From CAVPKN01 sp964588495 (GTDB taxonomy: Bacteria; Chlamydiota; Chlamydiia; Chlamydiales; JAAKFR01): a stretch of DNA of 64,000 bases. The notes under the pieces were generated by a model. That model made no database searches. It worked only from the letters and a program-made list of their open reading frames with translations, and was not told the origin of the DNA. The stretch lies in contig CAZPPS010000001.1 of assembly GCA_964588495.1 (NCBI GenBank), forward strand, positions 124,001 through 188,000. The letters run 5' to 3'. Below are positions 53,050-60,862 of the stretch, one piece after another. The translations under genes were made by a program, and so were the position numbers. How positions within the stretch are numbered: the stretch's first letter is position 1; the number at the start of each line of letters is the position of its first letter.

Positions 53050-53619
53050 ACGCTTACGGCCAATCTGGCTACTGCCTACTCTCAAATCCGACTTGCCAAT
53101 GAGCAGATTGTGATTTTGCAAAAAGTGTTGAAGACACGTGAAGAGGCGTTCGCCACCAATCAAGATCGCTACGAAGGGGAAATTACCTTTTATGGCGATA
53201 AGAGGGCAGTCTCCCTATTTTTTCCTTCACTGACGTTGACTGCTGTCCTCGGCCTTTTTAAGCTGGTTCAGCAGATATTCGATGCTCGGGACAAACCTCT
53301 CCCAAATCTTTTCGATGCAGGAAGACTCCGCTCTAACCTAAAACTCGAAATCGCCCTTGCCAACCTAAAATCCTACGCAGAAGAATACGAAACGCTCGAA
53401 AAAGCGACAGAATGGGCAGAAACCAGCTACAAACTTTACAAAGACCGCTACCTGGCAGGTCTCACTTACTACATCGACGTCGTCAACACCGAACGGGACT
53501 TTCTCAACTACCAGCTAGGCCTCTCCTCAGTACAAGCCTTCCGTTTCATCAGCACCATCCAGCTCATTCAAGCCCTCGGCGGCAGCTGGTCTTGCCAAGG
53601 GTTCCACTATGTAGAGTAA
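53041..53619 (+). pseudogene. NodT-type outer-membrane factor remnant with internal deletion
   Basis: LTLTANLATAYSQIRLANEQ and on to YEGEITFYG match the first repeat of NodT factors. The frame then jumps to SLFFPSLTLTAVLG and LPNLFDAGRLRSNLKLEIAL, the second repeat, and ends with LIQALGGSW. About 200 residues between them, and the N-terminus with lipobox, are missing. The plus-strand ORF starting at 52912 is an artefact that reads antisense through the adaptor fragment. This is a decayed second efflux locus beside the intact pair at 11907-14460. Confidence 0.75.
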
Positions 53620-55194
53620 AGGGGCCAGTTGATTTTCCAAAGCAATCAAAGAAAGGTTCTTACGGATAAAATCATTAGGGGAAATTGCTGATTCTTTACC
53701 ATACCAGCCATTAATCTGCTGGTACAAATCGGAAGTATTTTCCATTTCCCTCATTTTAAACATAATATCCCTTAAAACTTGCGCTGTGCGGCCCAACCCT
53801 CTGTGATAAGAACCTGGTTGATGTCCAAAATCCAATACATGCTTTAGTACAACTTTGAGGCTTTTAAGATTCGGTGTTTCTTCCTCTGAAATGAGTTCCA
53901 ATAATTTACCACAAATACTGGCGTACATGGATTTTGGTATCACACTGTTTGCCCATTCACTATCCGCTGCATCTAAAAAACTTTCTATTGATGGATAAGT
54001 AAAATCGGCTCTTTTTTTAAATAAACCTTCGCTATTCTTAAATAAAAAAGGAGAGCCGACGCTGGTTGCGATGCAATGTAAAATAACTAATTTTAACAAA
54101 TCGTCATTTGTTGTTGAATACAGCTCAAATATCGTATCCGTTTTATTTTCTAACGTAACAGTGGCATAGCCTTCCGGATCGTCAAAACCGGGGTCCGGCA
54201 CGTGAAGTGTGGAAACAACAATGATTTCGTAGGCCTTCGCTTTCTGATTTAAATCTGCGATTTTTTGGGCGTAATCCACCGCTTTTTCAATCTGGCCAGT
54301 CTGTGCGCACTTTTCAAGTAACACGTGGGTAATGTTGCTTCCCTGAGGCATTGTGATAATGCCCCCTAGCGCGTCCACTAATTTTTCTATGAATTGACAA
54401 GCTTTATCTAAATTTGGGAGGCCCCTTATTTTGACTGCGATCCTTTCGGCAAATTTTCGGGTGTATCTAAGAAGCCCATTCCCTTGCAAATCGGGAAGCT
54501 GGTCATTATTTGTTATGGGATTCATAATTTTTTCTAACTGTTCTAACATCGCATCATCGTAATGTTGATCGATCTCCCCTTGGATTAAAAATCCCTCCAA
54601 AATTCTATCAAAAATCAATGCGCTAATTAATGCTTTAAAAAGTGGAGACGCATGCGTATCACAATTCTTTTGCACTTCTTTTAACTGCTCAAAACTCACC
54701 TCCGAAATATCCATTGAAAAGACATAATCTTCGATAAATTGTGCGAATGCTTCATAAATTTTAGCGGGCTGAACAGCATCCGTTATCAACTCTCCACACT
54801 CTCCAGATATATATGAGGGCTTAAGCTGCTCAAGGAAGCTTTCAGCCTCCTCCAACAGGTCCTGTACCAAAATTCCCTTCAGGAACACCTGTACATTGAA
54901 GGAGCACTGTACACTGTGACTCCAGCTCTTATTGACCAATGCAAAATTCCCTACATTTTTCAACCCTGCAAAAGCCAGGATCCGCGAAAAAACTTCAACA
55001 GGGAATCCCACAATGCCAAGAGCTTTAACGTTTCTATGCCAAAACCCCTGTCCGGCTTGCTGGACGCCACACTGATCCAGGATCGGCTCGACAACAGCTT
55101 CAACTACCTCCTCAGTCTCAGAAGAAGACTCCGTCCCCTCGACACTGTCAAAAAACAGATTTACAGATTGTTTATCATCGATAGCCTTAGACAT
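53527..55194 (-). CDS. F-box protein, candidate ubiquitin-ligase adaptor
   Basis: A 555-residue protein with an F-box-like motif at about residues 62-95: GFPVEVFSRILAFAGLKNVG and FALVNKSW, the core that binds host Skp1 in SCF ligases. The remainder is helical with no named repeat (about 120-520) and would choose the target. The ATG has GAGGG upstream. The last 30 codons run antisense through the 3' end of the efflux pseudogene, so the present C-terminus (from about LLYIVEPLARPAAAEG) is not original. Secretion is assumed from the eukaryotic domain. Confidence 0.78.
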   Translation of the reverse strand: MSKAIDDKQSVNLFFDSVEGTESSSETEEVVEAVVEPILDQCGVQQAGQGFWHRNVKALGIVGFPVEVFSRILAFAGLKNVGNFALVNKSWSHSVQCSFNVQVFLKGILVQDLLEEAESFLEQLKPSYISGECGELITDAVQPAKIYEAFAQFIEDYVFSMDISEVSFEQLKEVQKNCDTHASPLFKALISALIFDRILEGFLIQGEIDQHYDDAMLEQLEKIMNPITNNDQLPDLQGNGLLRYTRKFAERIAVKIRGLPNLDKACQFIEKLVDALGGIITMPQGSNITHVLLEKCAQTGQIEKAVDYAQKIADLNQKAKAYEIIVVSTLHVPDPGFDDPEGYATVTLENKTDTIFELYSTTNDDLLKLVILHCIATSVGSPFLFKNSEGLFKKRADFTYPSIESFLDAADSEWANSVIPKSMYASICGKLLELISEEETPNLKSLKVVLKHVLDFGHQPGSYHRGLGRTAQVLRDIMFKMREMENTSDLYQQINGWYGKESAISPNDFIRKNLSLIALENQLAPLLYIVEPLARPAAAEGLNELDGADETEGLY

Positions 55195-55360
55195 TTATCC
55201 CTCAAAAAATAAATAAGTTAAGATTTCATAAATACAGCTTTATTTGCAATAAAAATGACACAAATTGTGGCGGCAAGCTTATTAAAATAAAGAAATTTTT
55301 AGATACTTATTTTTCTTAATTTGTTAGAAAAGAACATCTTTTAAAACCAAGGAGACAAAA

Positions 55361-55642
55361 GTGGATATTAGTTCTATTGGGGGCTTTCATCAAATCTATC
55401 AAGCTCCAGCGGGAAACTCTCCGACAGATTGGAGAACGGAAGTGAATGAGCTTATTGATGCACTTAAAAATCACCAAATCACTCTTCCGGAAGCCCAAGC
55501 GCAAATCGCTGCTATTTTAGGTGATAAATCGCTAAATAGCCAGGAAAGGGCTTGGATTCAAGCTGCAAGCAATAACCTAGACCAGAATCCTCCAGCCGTT
55601 TACCTTGCGATCGCTAAGTTGGAAGAGGCCTTAGCTGATTAG
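55361..55642 (+). CDS. Small hypothetical protein
   Basis: A 93-residue soluble, helical protein starting at GTG 55361, with AAGGAG six bases upstream. It contains TDWRTEVNELIDALKNHQIT and EAQAQIAAILGDKSLNSQER, amphipathic helices, and no membrane segment or known family. Size and helicity would suit a secretion chaperone or a small effector, but nothing proves it. The stop TAG lies within the 6-bp target duplication of the MITE that follows. Confidence 0.6.
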   Translation: MDISSIGGFHQIYQAPAGNSPTDWRTEVNELIDALKNHQITLPEAQAQIAAILGDKSLNSQERAWIQAASNNLDQNPPAVYLAIAKLEEALAD

Positions 55643-55645
55643 GTA

Positions 55646-55808
55646 ACCTGAGTTTTGGGTTATTTTTCCTCGTAGTCAGTGGATTTTTGTGAGGCAAAAT
55701 CGCAATTTTTTGCGAAGCTCATAGCAGAGCCCCTATTTGCGAGCAAAAAAGTGCGATTTGGGCCACAAAAATCCCTGAGGATGAGGAAAAATAACCCAAA
55801 ACTCAGGT
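55646..55808. mobile_element. MITE-like palindromic element, complete copy 2
   Basis: A 163-bp element nearly identical to 16470-16633, with the same ends ACCTGAGTTTTGGG and CCCAAAACTCAGGT. It is flanked by direct repeats TAGGTA (55640-55645 and 55809-55814). It lies between convergent genes and touches both stop codons: the left one is in the target duplication and the right one uses the last base of the element. Confidence 0.85.
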
Positions 55809-56245
55809 TAGGTAGGTAGAAGGGGCGCGGGTTCTTGGGAGAGCTTGTAGACGTGGCAGATGATGCTGACAGAGAGGAAACTGACGAGAAAGGCAGTTGA
55901 GGCGATCAGGGGCATGTAGTAACACATCATACCGATAAAGAGGATGGAGCCGGTAAAGCCTAAGACGCAGAGGCCGGTAGCTTTAAGCCATTCACACGCC
56001 TGTTTATCCCCTTGGCACGCGCGGACGGCTGCGATAATGGGCATAACAAGGATGCCAACAAGGGTGATGATGGGGAAAAGAGCCACTTTCAAGACTCCTG
56101 AGGTCAGGGCAATAGGAGCCACAATAACCCGCGCCATGACAGGATTTTCTTTATAGAAATCGCCAAGCTCTCTTTGGATGATTCCTTCTGGAATCACCCA
56201 ATCGCTAAAAATCTGTACAGCCGAAATACCCATGAGGCGCAGCAT
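55808..56245 (-). CDS. Inc-like small membrane protein
   Basis: A 145-residue protein with two hydrophobic blocks, about 36-74 and 90-128, each long enough for two helices, separated by a short charged loop (RACQGDKQACEW). The N-terminus is soluble. This resembles Inc proteins in hydropathy; no family recognised. It starts 5 bp after glgB, so it may be co-transcribed with it. Its stop codon overlaps the MITE end, so the C-terminus (EPAPLLPT) may have been changed by the insertion. Confidence 0.65.
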   Translation of the reverse strand: MLRLMGISAVQIFSDWVIPEGIIQRELGDFYKENPVMARVIVAPIALTSGVLKVALFPIITLVGILVMPIIAAVRACQGDKQACEWLKATGLCVLGFTGSILFIGMMCYYMPLIASTAFLVSFLSVSIICHVYKLSQEPAPLLPT

Positions 56246-56250
56246 TGTAG

Positions 56251-58437
56251 CTACTTACGGTAATTAATTTCAAAGATCATAGTAGCAAGCGGAGCTAATT
56301 TGATATTAATTCCAACCACTGTCCCATCTTTTTCACGGCAGATCTCAATTTCATGATTAGTTTTCCCCATTCCGCCAAAACTTTCTTTGTCGGAGTTAAA
56401 AACTTCTTTGACCGACTGCATAGCGGCCAGCGGGACGAAATAGACGGGGTGATAGGTCGGCGTGAAGTTATGGACACAGAGAAGCTCGTAAGGAGTGCTC
56501 CCTTTTCTTCGGTAGCTGATCACACTATTATCGACATCGGAGAAATTGACCCACTCAAAGCCTGTAAAATCAAAATCTCTTTCCCATAAAGGAGGATGGT
56601 CCAAATAAAAGTGGTTGATCGCTTTTACCATATTTTGAATCCCTTTGTGAGAAGGGTATTGCAAAAGATGCCAGTGAATCTCCTCTTTGACCCACCACTC
56701 GCTAAATTGTGCGAGCTCTCCTCCCATAAAGAGCATTTTTTTGCCCGGCTGGCACATCATATAACTGAGAAGAAGGCGCAAATTCGCAAATTTCTGCCAG
56801 TAATCCCCCGGCATTTTTGAGACAAGGCTCCCCTTGCCGTGGACAACTTCGTCATGGGATAACACAAGGACAAACCGCTCAGAAAAAGCGTAGAGAAGCC
56901 CAAAAGTTAAATCGTTGTGGTGGTGACTTCGGTAAATGGGGTCTTTATGGAAAAAACGGAGCGTATCATTCATCCAGCCCATGTTCCATTTGTAATCGAA
57001 GCCAAGACCATTTTGATCGACCGCGCGTGTCACCCCCGCAAAGGCTGTCGATTCTTCTGCAATCGTAATCACTCCCGGGAATTTTTGGTGAACAATGGAA
57101 TTGAAATGTTTGAGAAACTCGACTGCCTCGATATTTTCATTGCCGCCGTAAATATTGGGGATCCAGGCGCCGTTTTCTCTTCCATAATCGAGATAGAGCA
57201 TGGAAGCTACGGCATCGACACGCATCCCGTCAATGTGCAGTTTATCGATCCAATAAAGAGCACTTGCAATCAAAAAGTTAGAAACTTCACGTCTTCCATA
57301 GTTAAAAATTAGCGTGCTCCAATGGGGATGATAGCCTTGTCTTGGGTCTTCATGTTCATAAAGCGAAGTTCCATCAAAACGGGCTAAAGCAAAGTCGTCG
57401 GTGGGGAAATGACCCGGCACCCAATCTAGAATGACTCCTATCGAATTTTGGTGTAAGAAATCGACAAAATACTGAAAATCTTCTGGTGTGCCAAAACGGC
57501 TTGTGACAGCAAAAAAGCCGCACACCTGATAGCCCCACGACTCATCAAGAGGATGTTCTTCGACGGGTAGGAGCTCCACATGTGTGTAGCCCATTTCTTT
57601 GCAGTAAGCGGCAAGATCAATCGCAATATCTTTAAAATTGCGATAGTGGCCATGTTCCAACATCCAAGAGCCTAAGTGTACTTCATAGATATTCAAAGGT
57701 TTATGAATGGAATCTTGGCCTCGCGTCTCAATCCATTCCTGATCGCTCCATTCAAATCGATCCACGTTTGCGACAACAGAGGCTGTCATCGGGCGCAGTT
57801 CTGCCGCAAAAGCAAAGGGATCGGCTTTGACTAAGATCTCTCCCTGATTGGTTTTGATCTCAAATTTGTAACGTTCTTTTTCAGAAAGTCCGGGGACAAA
57901 AATTTCCCAAACTCCAGAATTTCCCATGCTTCTCATGGGATTGACACGGCCGTCCCAAAAATTGAAATCTCCCACAACAGAGACCCGCATCGCACTTGGG
58001 GCCCAAACTGCAAATTTCACCCCAGAAACGCCCTGATGCGTACATAAATGAGCTCCTAACTTCTCATAAAGTTCGTAATGGACACCTTTTGCGTAGAGAT
58101 GGGAATCCATCTCTCCCCATGTAGGCTCAAAAGCATAAGGATCTTCTGCGAGCAAACCGCTCTGGTGATAAATTTTGTAATCTTTCAGTTCGATAGAATC
58201 AGAAACAATGTGATCAAAAATGCCCGCTTCGTGGATTTTGCGTGCTGGAGTGATTTTACCCTGAACTTGCAGATACACTTCTTGAGCTCCCGGCCTGTAA
58301 AGACGGATGATTTTTTTTCCGTCAAAAAAAGGATGGAGTCCGAGAAAATGGTGGGGATCCCAGTGTTCTCCTTGAATAATGCGGGTAAGCTCGCTTAAAA
58401 AAGCAGTATCTGTAGAGGGAAGATCTTTTAGGGTCAT
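56251..58437 (-). CDS. glgB: 1,4-alpha-glucan branching enzyme
   Basis: GlgB makes alpha-1,6 branches in glycogen; chlamydiae store glycogen. A 728-residue GH13 enzyme: N-terminal carbohydrate-binding domain (DPHHFLGLHP), a second CBM48 (KFAVWAPSAMRVSVVGDFNF), and the barrel with ELLPVEEHPLDESWGYQ, HIDGMRVDAVASMLYLDY (nucleophile Asp near 408), VITIAEEST (acid Glu near 459) and VLVLSHDEVVHGKGSL. The C-terminal beta domain ends LAPLATMIFEINYRK. It is typical in length and motifs. Confidence 0.97.
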   Translation of the reverse strand: MTLKDLPSTDTAFLSELTRIIQGEHWDPHHFLGLHPFFDGKKIIRLYRPGAQEVYLQVQGKITPARKIHEAGIFDHIVSDSIELKDYKIYHQSGLLAEDPYAFEPTWGEMDSHLYAKGVHYELYEKLGAHLCTHQGVSGVKFAVWAPSAMRVSVVGDFNFWDGRVNPMRSMGNSGVWEIFVPGLSEKERYKFEIKTNQGEILVKADPFAFAAELRPMTASVVANVDRFEWSDQEWIETRGQDSIHKPLNIYEVHLGSWMLEHGHYRNFKDIAIDLAAYCKEMGYTHVELLPVEEHPLDESWGYQVCGFFAVTSRFGTPEDFQYFVDFLHQNSIGVILDWVPGHFPTDDFALARFDGTSLYEHEDPRQGYHPHWSTLIFNYGRREVSNFLIASALYWIDKLHIDGMRVDAVASMLYLDYGRENGAWIPNIYGGNENIEAVEFLKHFNSIVHQKFPGVITIAEESTAFAGVTRAVDQNGLGFDYKWNMGWMNDTLRFFHKDPIYRSHHHNDLTFGLLYAFSERFVLVLSHDEVVHGKGSLVSKMPGDYWQKFANLRLLLSYMMCQPGKKMLFMGGELAQFSEWWVKEEIHWHLLQYPSHKGIQNMVKAINHFYLDHPPLWERDFDFTGFEWVNFSDVDNSVISYRRKGSTPYELLCVHNFTPTYHPVYFVPLAAMQSVKEVFNSDKESFGGMGKTNHEIEICREKDGTVVGINIKLAPLATMIFEINYRK

Positions 58438-58453
58438 AGTTCAGGTCGTCAAA

Positions 58454-59434
58454 TTATTTTTGGAATTGATCCAATAAATAGAGAGATCCTGATTTAATTT
58501 CTAGTCTTTCGCCGCAAGAAACGCGCAAGCCTTTCTCTTCTTTTTGAGAACGGAGGCGAAAAGAACGGATATCTTTGGGGAAATGGAGTCCAATTTCTGC
58601 GTCTTGAAGGGCATGGAGATGGATTTTTTTGATCTGTTTCTGACTCCATTCGAAATCAAGGGTGCCAAAAGGAAGGCAAGAGACATGCGTCATTCTTCCG
58701 GCAAAACATTCAGGGGGCAAATTGGGCAAAAAGAAAAGTTCGTTCATATTTTGCACAAAAAATAAGGAGCGGATCAGACGGGCTCCCTCTGTAAGTAGAT
58801 ACAACGGGGAAAGTGTACTCGACAACACGCTAGAGGGCAAAATTCCCTGATGATCCACATCTGAGGCCCGTGGAATTAACATGTCGGAAAAGCCTGCCAG
58901 AAACAGCTTGTTGAATAACGGAACGATTTTTTCAGGACGGTGCTCGGCAATGGCTTCGCGGATCTGTTTCAAGAAAAAGAACATCCCGGAGCTCTCTTCG
59001 TGCTCCTGTTTTGGCAAGATCAAAAGAGATCCTAAACGGTACCAGAATGCAAAAATTTCACAAAAATCCCCTCTTTTTTTGATCGCTTCCCATTCTTGTT
59101 TTTTATGAGAGCCTAGCGACAAACGCTCCCGATTTACAATCGGGAGAAGCGGGGGGTTTTTCTTAAAAACGACCTCCCCACCGGGAAAAATATGAAAACG
59201 GGTGACTTCGCTAAAAATCGTCACACACCCTCTTTCCAAATCCTGCATCACCGTGAAGTTTTTGAGTGGCCCTTCAATATCAAAAGGGATCTCTTTAAGG
59301 ATTTTTCCTGAAAAATCGTAAATCCGCACAAGAGCCGGATAGGCTTCGACTATTTTTTGAGTCCCGGGAATCAAACACCGTGTCCCTGGCAAATGAGAGA
59401 AGGGCTTTAAGCGTGCGGCAATGGAAATATTCAT
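58454..59434 (-). CDS. Conserved hypothetical protein upstream of glgB
   Basis: A soluble protein of 326 residues without a signal peptide. A beta-rich N-terminal half (PALVRIYDFSGKILKEIPFD; TRFHIFPGGEVVF) is followed by a helical middle and a C-terminal beta segment (TLDFEWSQKQIKKIHLHAL). That last segment recalls the terminal sandwich of GH95-like hydrolases, but no catalytic acid is evident. The gene next to glgB in Chlamydia (CT865, from memory) is a conserved unknown, and this may be its orthologue. ATG 59434 overlaps the mtaB stop (ATGA), and glgB follows 16 bp later, so the three genes form one operon. Confidence 0.7.
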   Translation of the reverse strand: MNISIAARLKPFSHLPGTRCLIPGTQKIVEAYPALVRIYDFSGKILKEIPFDIEGPLKNFTVMQDLERGCVTIFSEVTRFHIFPGGEVVFKKNPPLLPIVNRERLSLGSHKKQEWEAIKKRGDFCEIFAFWYRLGSLLILPKQEHEESSGMFFFLKQIREAIAEHRPEKIVPLFNKLFLAGFSDMLIPRASDVDHQGILPSSVLSSTLSPLYLLTEGARLIRSLFFVQNMNELFFLPNLPPECFAGRMTHVSCLPFGTLDFEWSQKQIKKIHLHALQDAEIGLHFPKDIRSFRLRSQKEEKGLRVSCGERLEIKSGSLYLLDQFQK

Positions 59435-60678
59435 GAAATGGGAAGTCCAATTAGGCAATCAGGTTGATTTTCGATGAGTTTTACTCTAACGAGCTCGTTG
59501 GGTTTAAAGCCGCTACCCTTTAATTTCACGGGCAAGAAGTTTTCGGTGTGACCCAGAAGAGAATCGCCCTCTCCGTTTTCGGTCAAAATAGACATCTCAC
59601 GTCCCACATAAGTGTGTCTGAGTTGAAAAGACATCTCTTCAGATAGACGTAAAAGCTCACTTTTGCGGCTCTGCATGAGAGCTTCTGGAACTTGATTCGG
59701 ATAATCAAAAGCTCGCGTGCGCTCCCGTCGGCTATAAGGGAACATGTGCACTTTTGCAAATTTCACTTCCCGAATCACTTTCAAAGTCTCTTCAAAATCG
59801 GTCTCGGTCTCTCCGGGAAAGCCTACGATGACATCGGTTGTAAAGGTAAAATCGGGAGCCGCTTTTTTTAGTTTTTCCACAGATTCTAGAAAAATCTGCC
59901 GGGTATATTTCCGGTTCATCCGTTTTAAAACAACATTTGAGCCCGATTGAAGGACTAAATGGAGGCTGTGGCATGTCTTTTTGCCGTTGATAATGACATC
60001 CATTAACTTGTCATCCACCTCATCAGGATCAATCGAGGAAAGGCGCACTCTTTCAATTCCCTCGACTTGGTCCACTTCCCGGATCAAATCGGCAAGCCCC
60101 TTGTCCTCATCTTGGAAATCGCCCACGTTAATTCCGGTGATCACAACTTCTTTATAACCTGAAATGACGAGTTGCTCGATCTCTTTAAGAATTCCAGGAA
60201 TTTGTTTAGAACGGGATCTTCCTCTGACGTAAGGGATGATGCAATAGGTACAAAAAGAGTTGCATCCATCTTGTACTTTGACAAAAGCGCGGGTATGCGC
60301 CTCAAAATTTTTAATTGAAAATTCGGGAACGTCAATTTCTGGAAAGAGTTTTTCAACCAAAAGCTCTTTTTCTTTGTTGGAGACAACTTTAGAGACACCG
60401 CCAATTTGCTGGATCAGCTCCGGTTTTCTCTCGGCCAAACAGCCGGTCACCACCACTTGTGCTTCAGGATTCTGCCGGACCAGCTTGCGAATCTGATGTC
60501 TGGAGGTTTGGTCGGCCGATTCTGTCACCGTGCACGTATTGACGATGCACAAATCAGCTTCTTCCCCCTCCCCCGCTTCCACATAGCCGATCGCTAAAAG
60601 CTGGTCTCTAAAGCCCTGAGTCTCATATTGGTTCGTGCGGCATCCTAAAGTTGCCAGCTTAAAAGTCTTTTTTTTCAT
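59431..60678 (-). CDS. mtaB: tRNA t6A37 methylthiotransferase
   Basis: A radical-SAM enzyme that adds a methylthio group to t6A37 of tRNAs reading ANN codons. An N-terminal UPF0004 domain binds one Fe-S cluster (TLGCRTNQYET, NTCTVTESADQTSR, VVTGCLAERKPE, with cysteines in each). The radical SAM motif CNSFCTYC is near residue 140, then PYVRGRSRS. The C-terminal TRAM domain is present. The -TNQYE- and -ADQTSR- variants separate MtaB from MiaB and RimO. The length of 415 is normal. It is the first gene of the operon with the unknown gene and glgB. Confidence 0.93.
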   Translation of the reverse strand: MKKKTFKLATLGCRTNQYETQGFRDQLLAIGYVEAGEGEEADLCIVNTCTVTESADQTSRHQIRKLVRQNPEAQVVVTGCLAERKPELIQQIGGVSKVVSNKEKELLVEKLFPEIDVPEFSIKNFEAHTRAFVKVQDGCNSFCTYCIIPYVRGRSRSKQIPGILKEIEQLVISGYKEVVITGINVGDFQDEDKGLADLIREVDQVEGIERVRLSSIDPDEVDDKLMDVIINGKKTCHSLHLVLQSGSNVVLKRMNRKYTRQIFLESVEKLKKAAPDFTFTTDVIVGFPGETETDFEETLKVIREVKFAKVHMFPYSRRERTRAFDYPNQVPEALMQSRKSELLRLSEEMSFQLRHTYVGREMSILTENGEGDSLLGHTENFLPVKLKGSGFKPNELVRVKLIENQPDCLIGLPIS

Positions 60679-60734
60679 AATTGGGCAATAATCATCTCAA
60701 ATCACCCCCGAAATGTCAATGGCCATATCCGTGA

Positions 60735-60856
60735 CCATATCCGTGCGTGACCGTGACCGTGTCCGTGCCCGTGACCGACCCGTGTTCCCGTGCTTCCGAG
60801 TTTCGGTAATCGGAGCCCAAGGCACGGGACGGTCACGGGCACGGACACGCACGGGA
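60735..60856. repeat. Large GC-rich palindrome with CGTGAC hexamers
   Basis: Perfect 19-base arms (CGTGTCCGTGCCCGTGACC at 60758-60776 and its inverse at 60831-60849) flank an inner hairpin (TCCGA..TCGGA). Outside the left arm are tandem CGTGAC units shared with 11857-11890. The whole gap between mtaB and hflX (60679-60862) holds this structure and no gene. It may serve as the hflX terminator. Confidence 0.7.
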
Positions 60857-60862
60857 AAAAAA

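Noticed and set aside
52912..53619. Plus-strand ORF as one intact protein of 235 residues
   Set aside because: Its first about 42 codons are antisense to an adaptor C-terminus and the rest is a channel with a large internal deletion; it is a composite of remnants.
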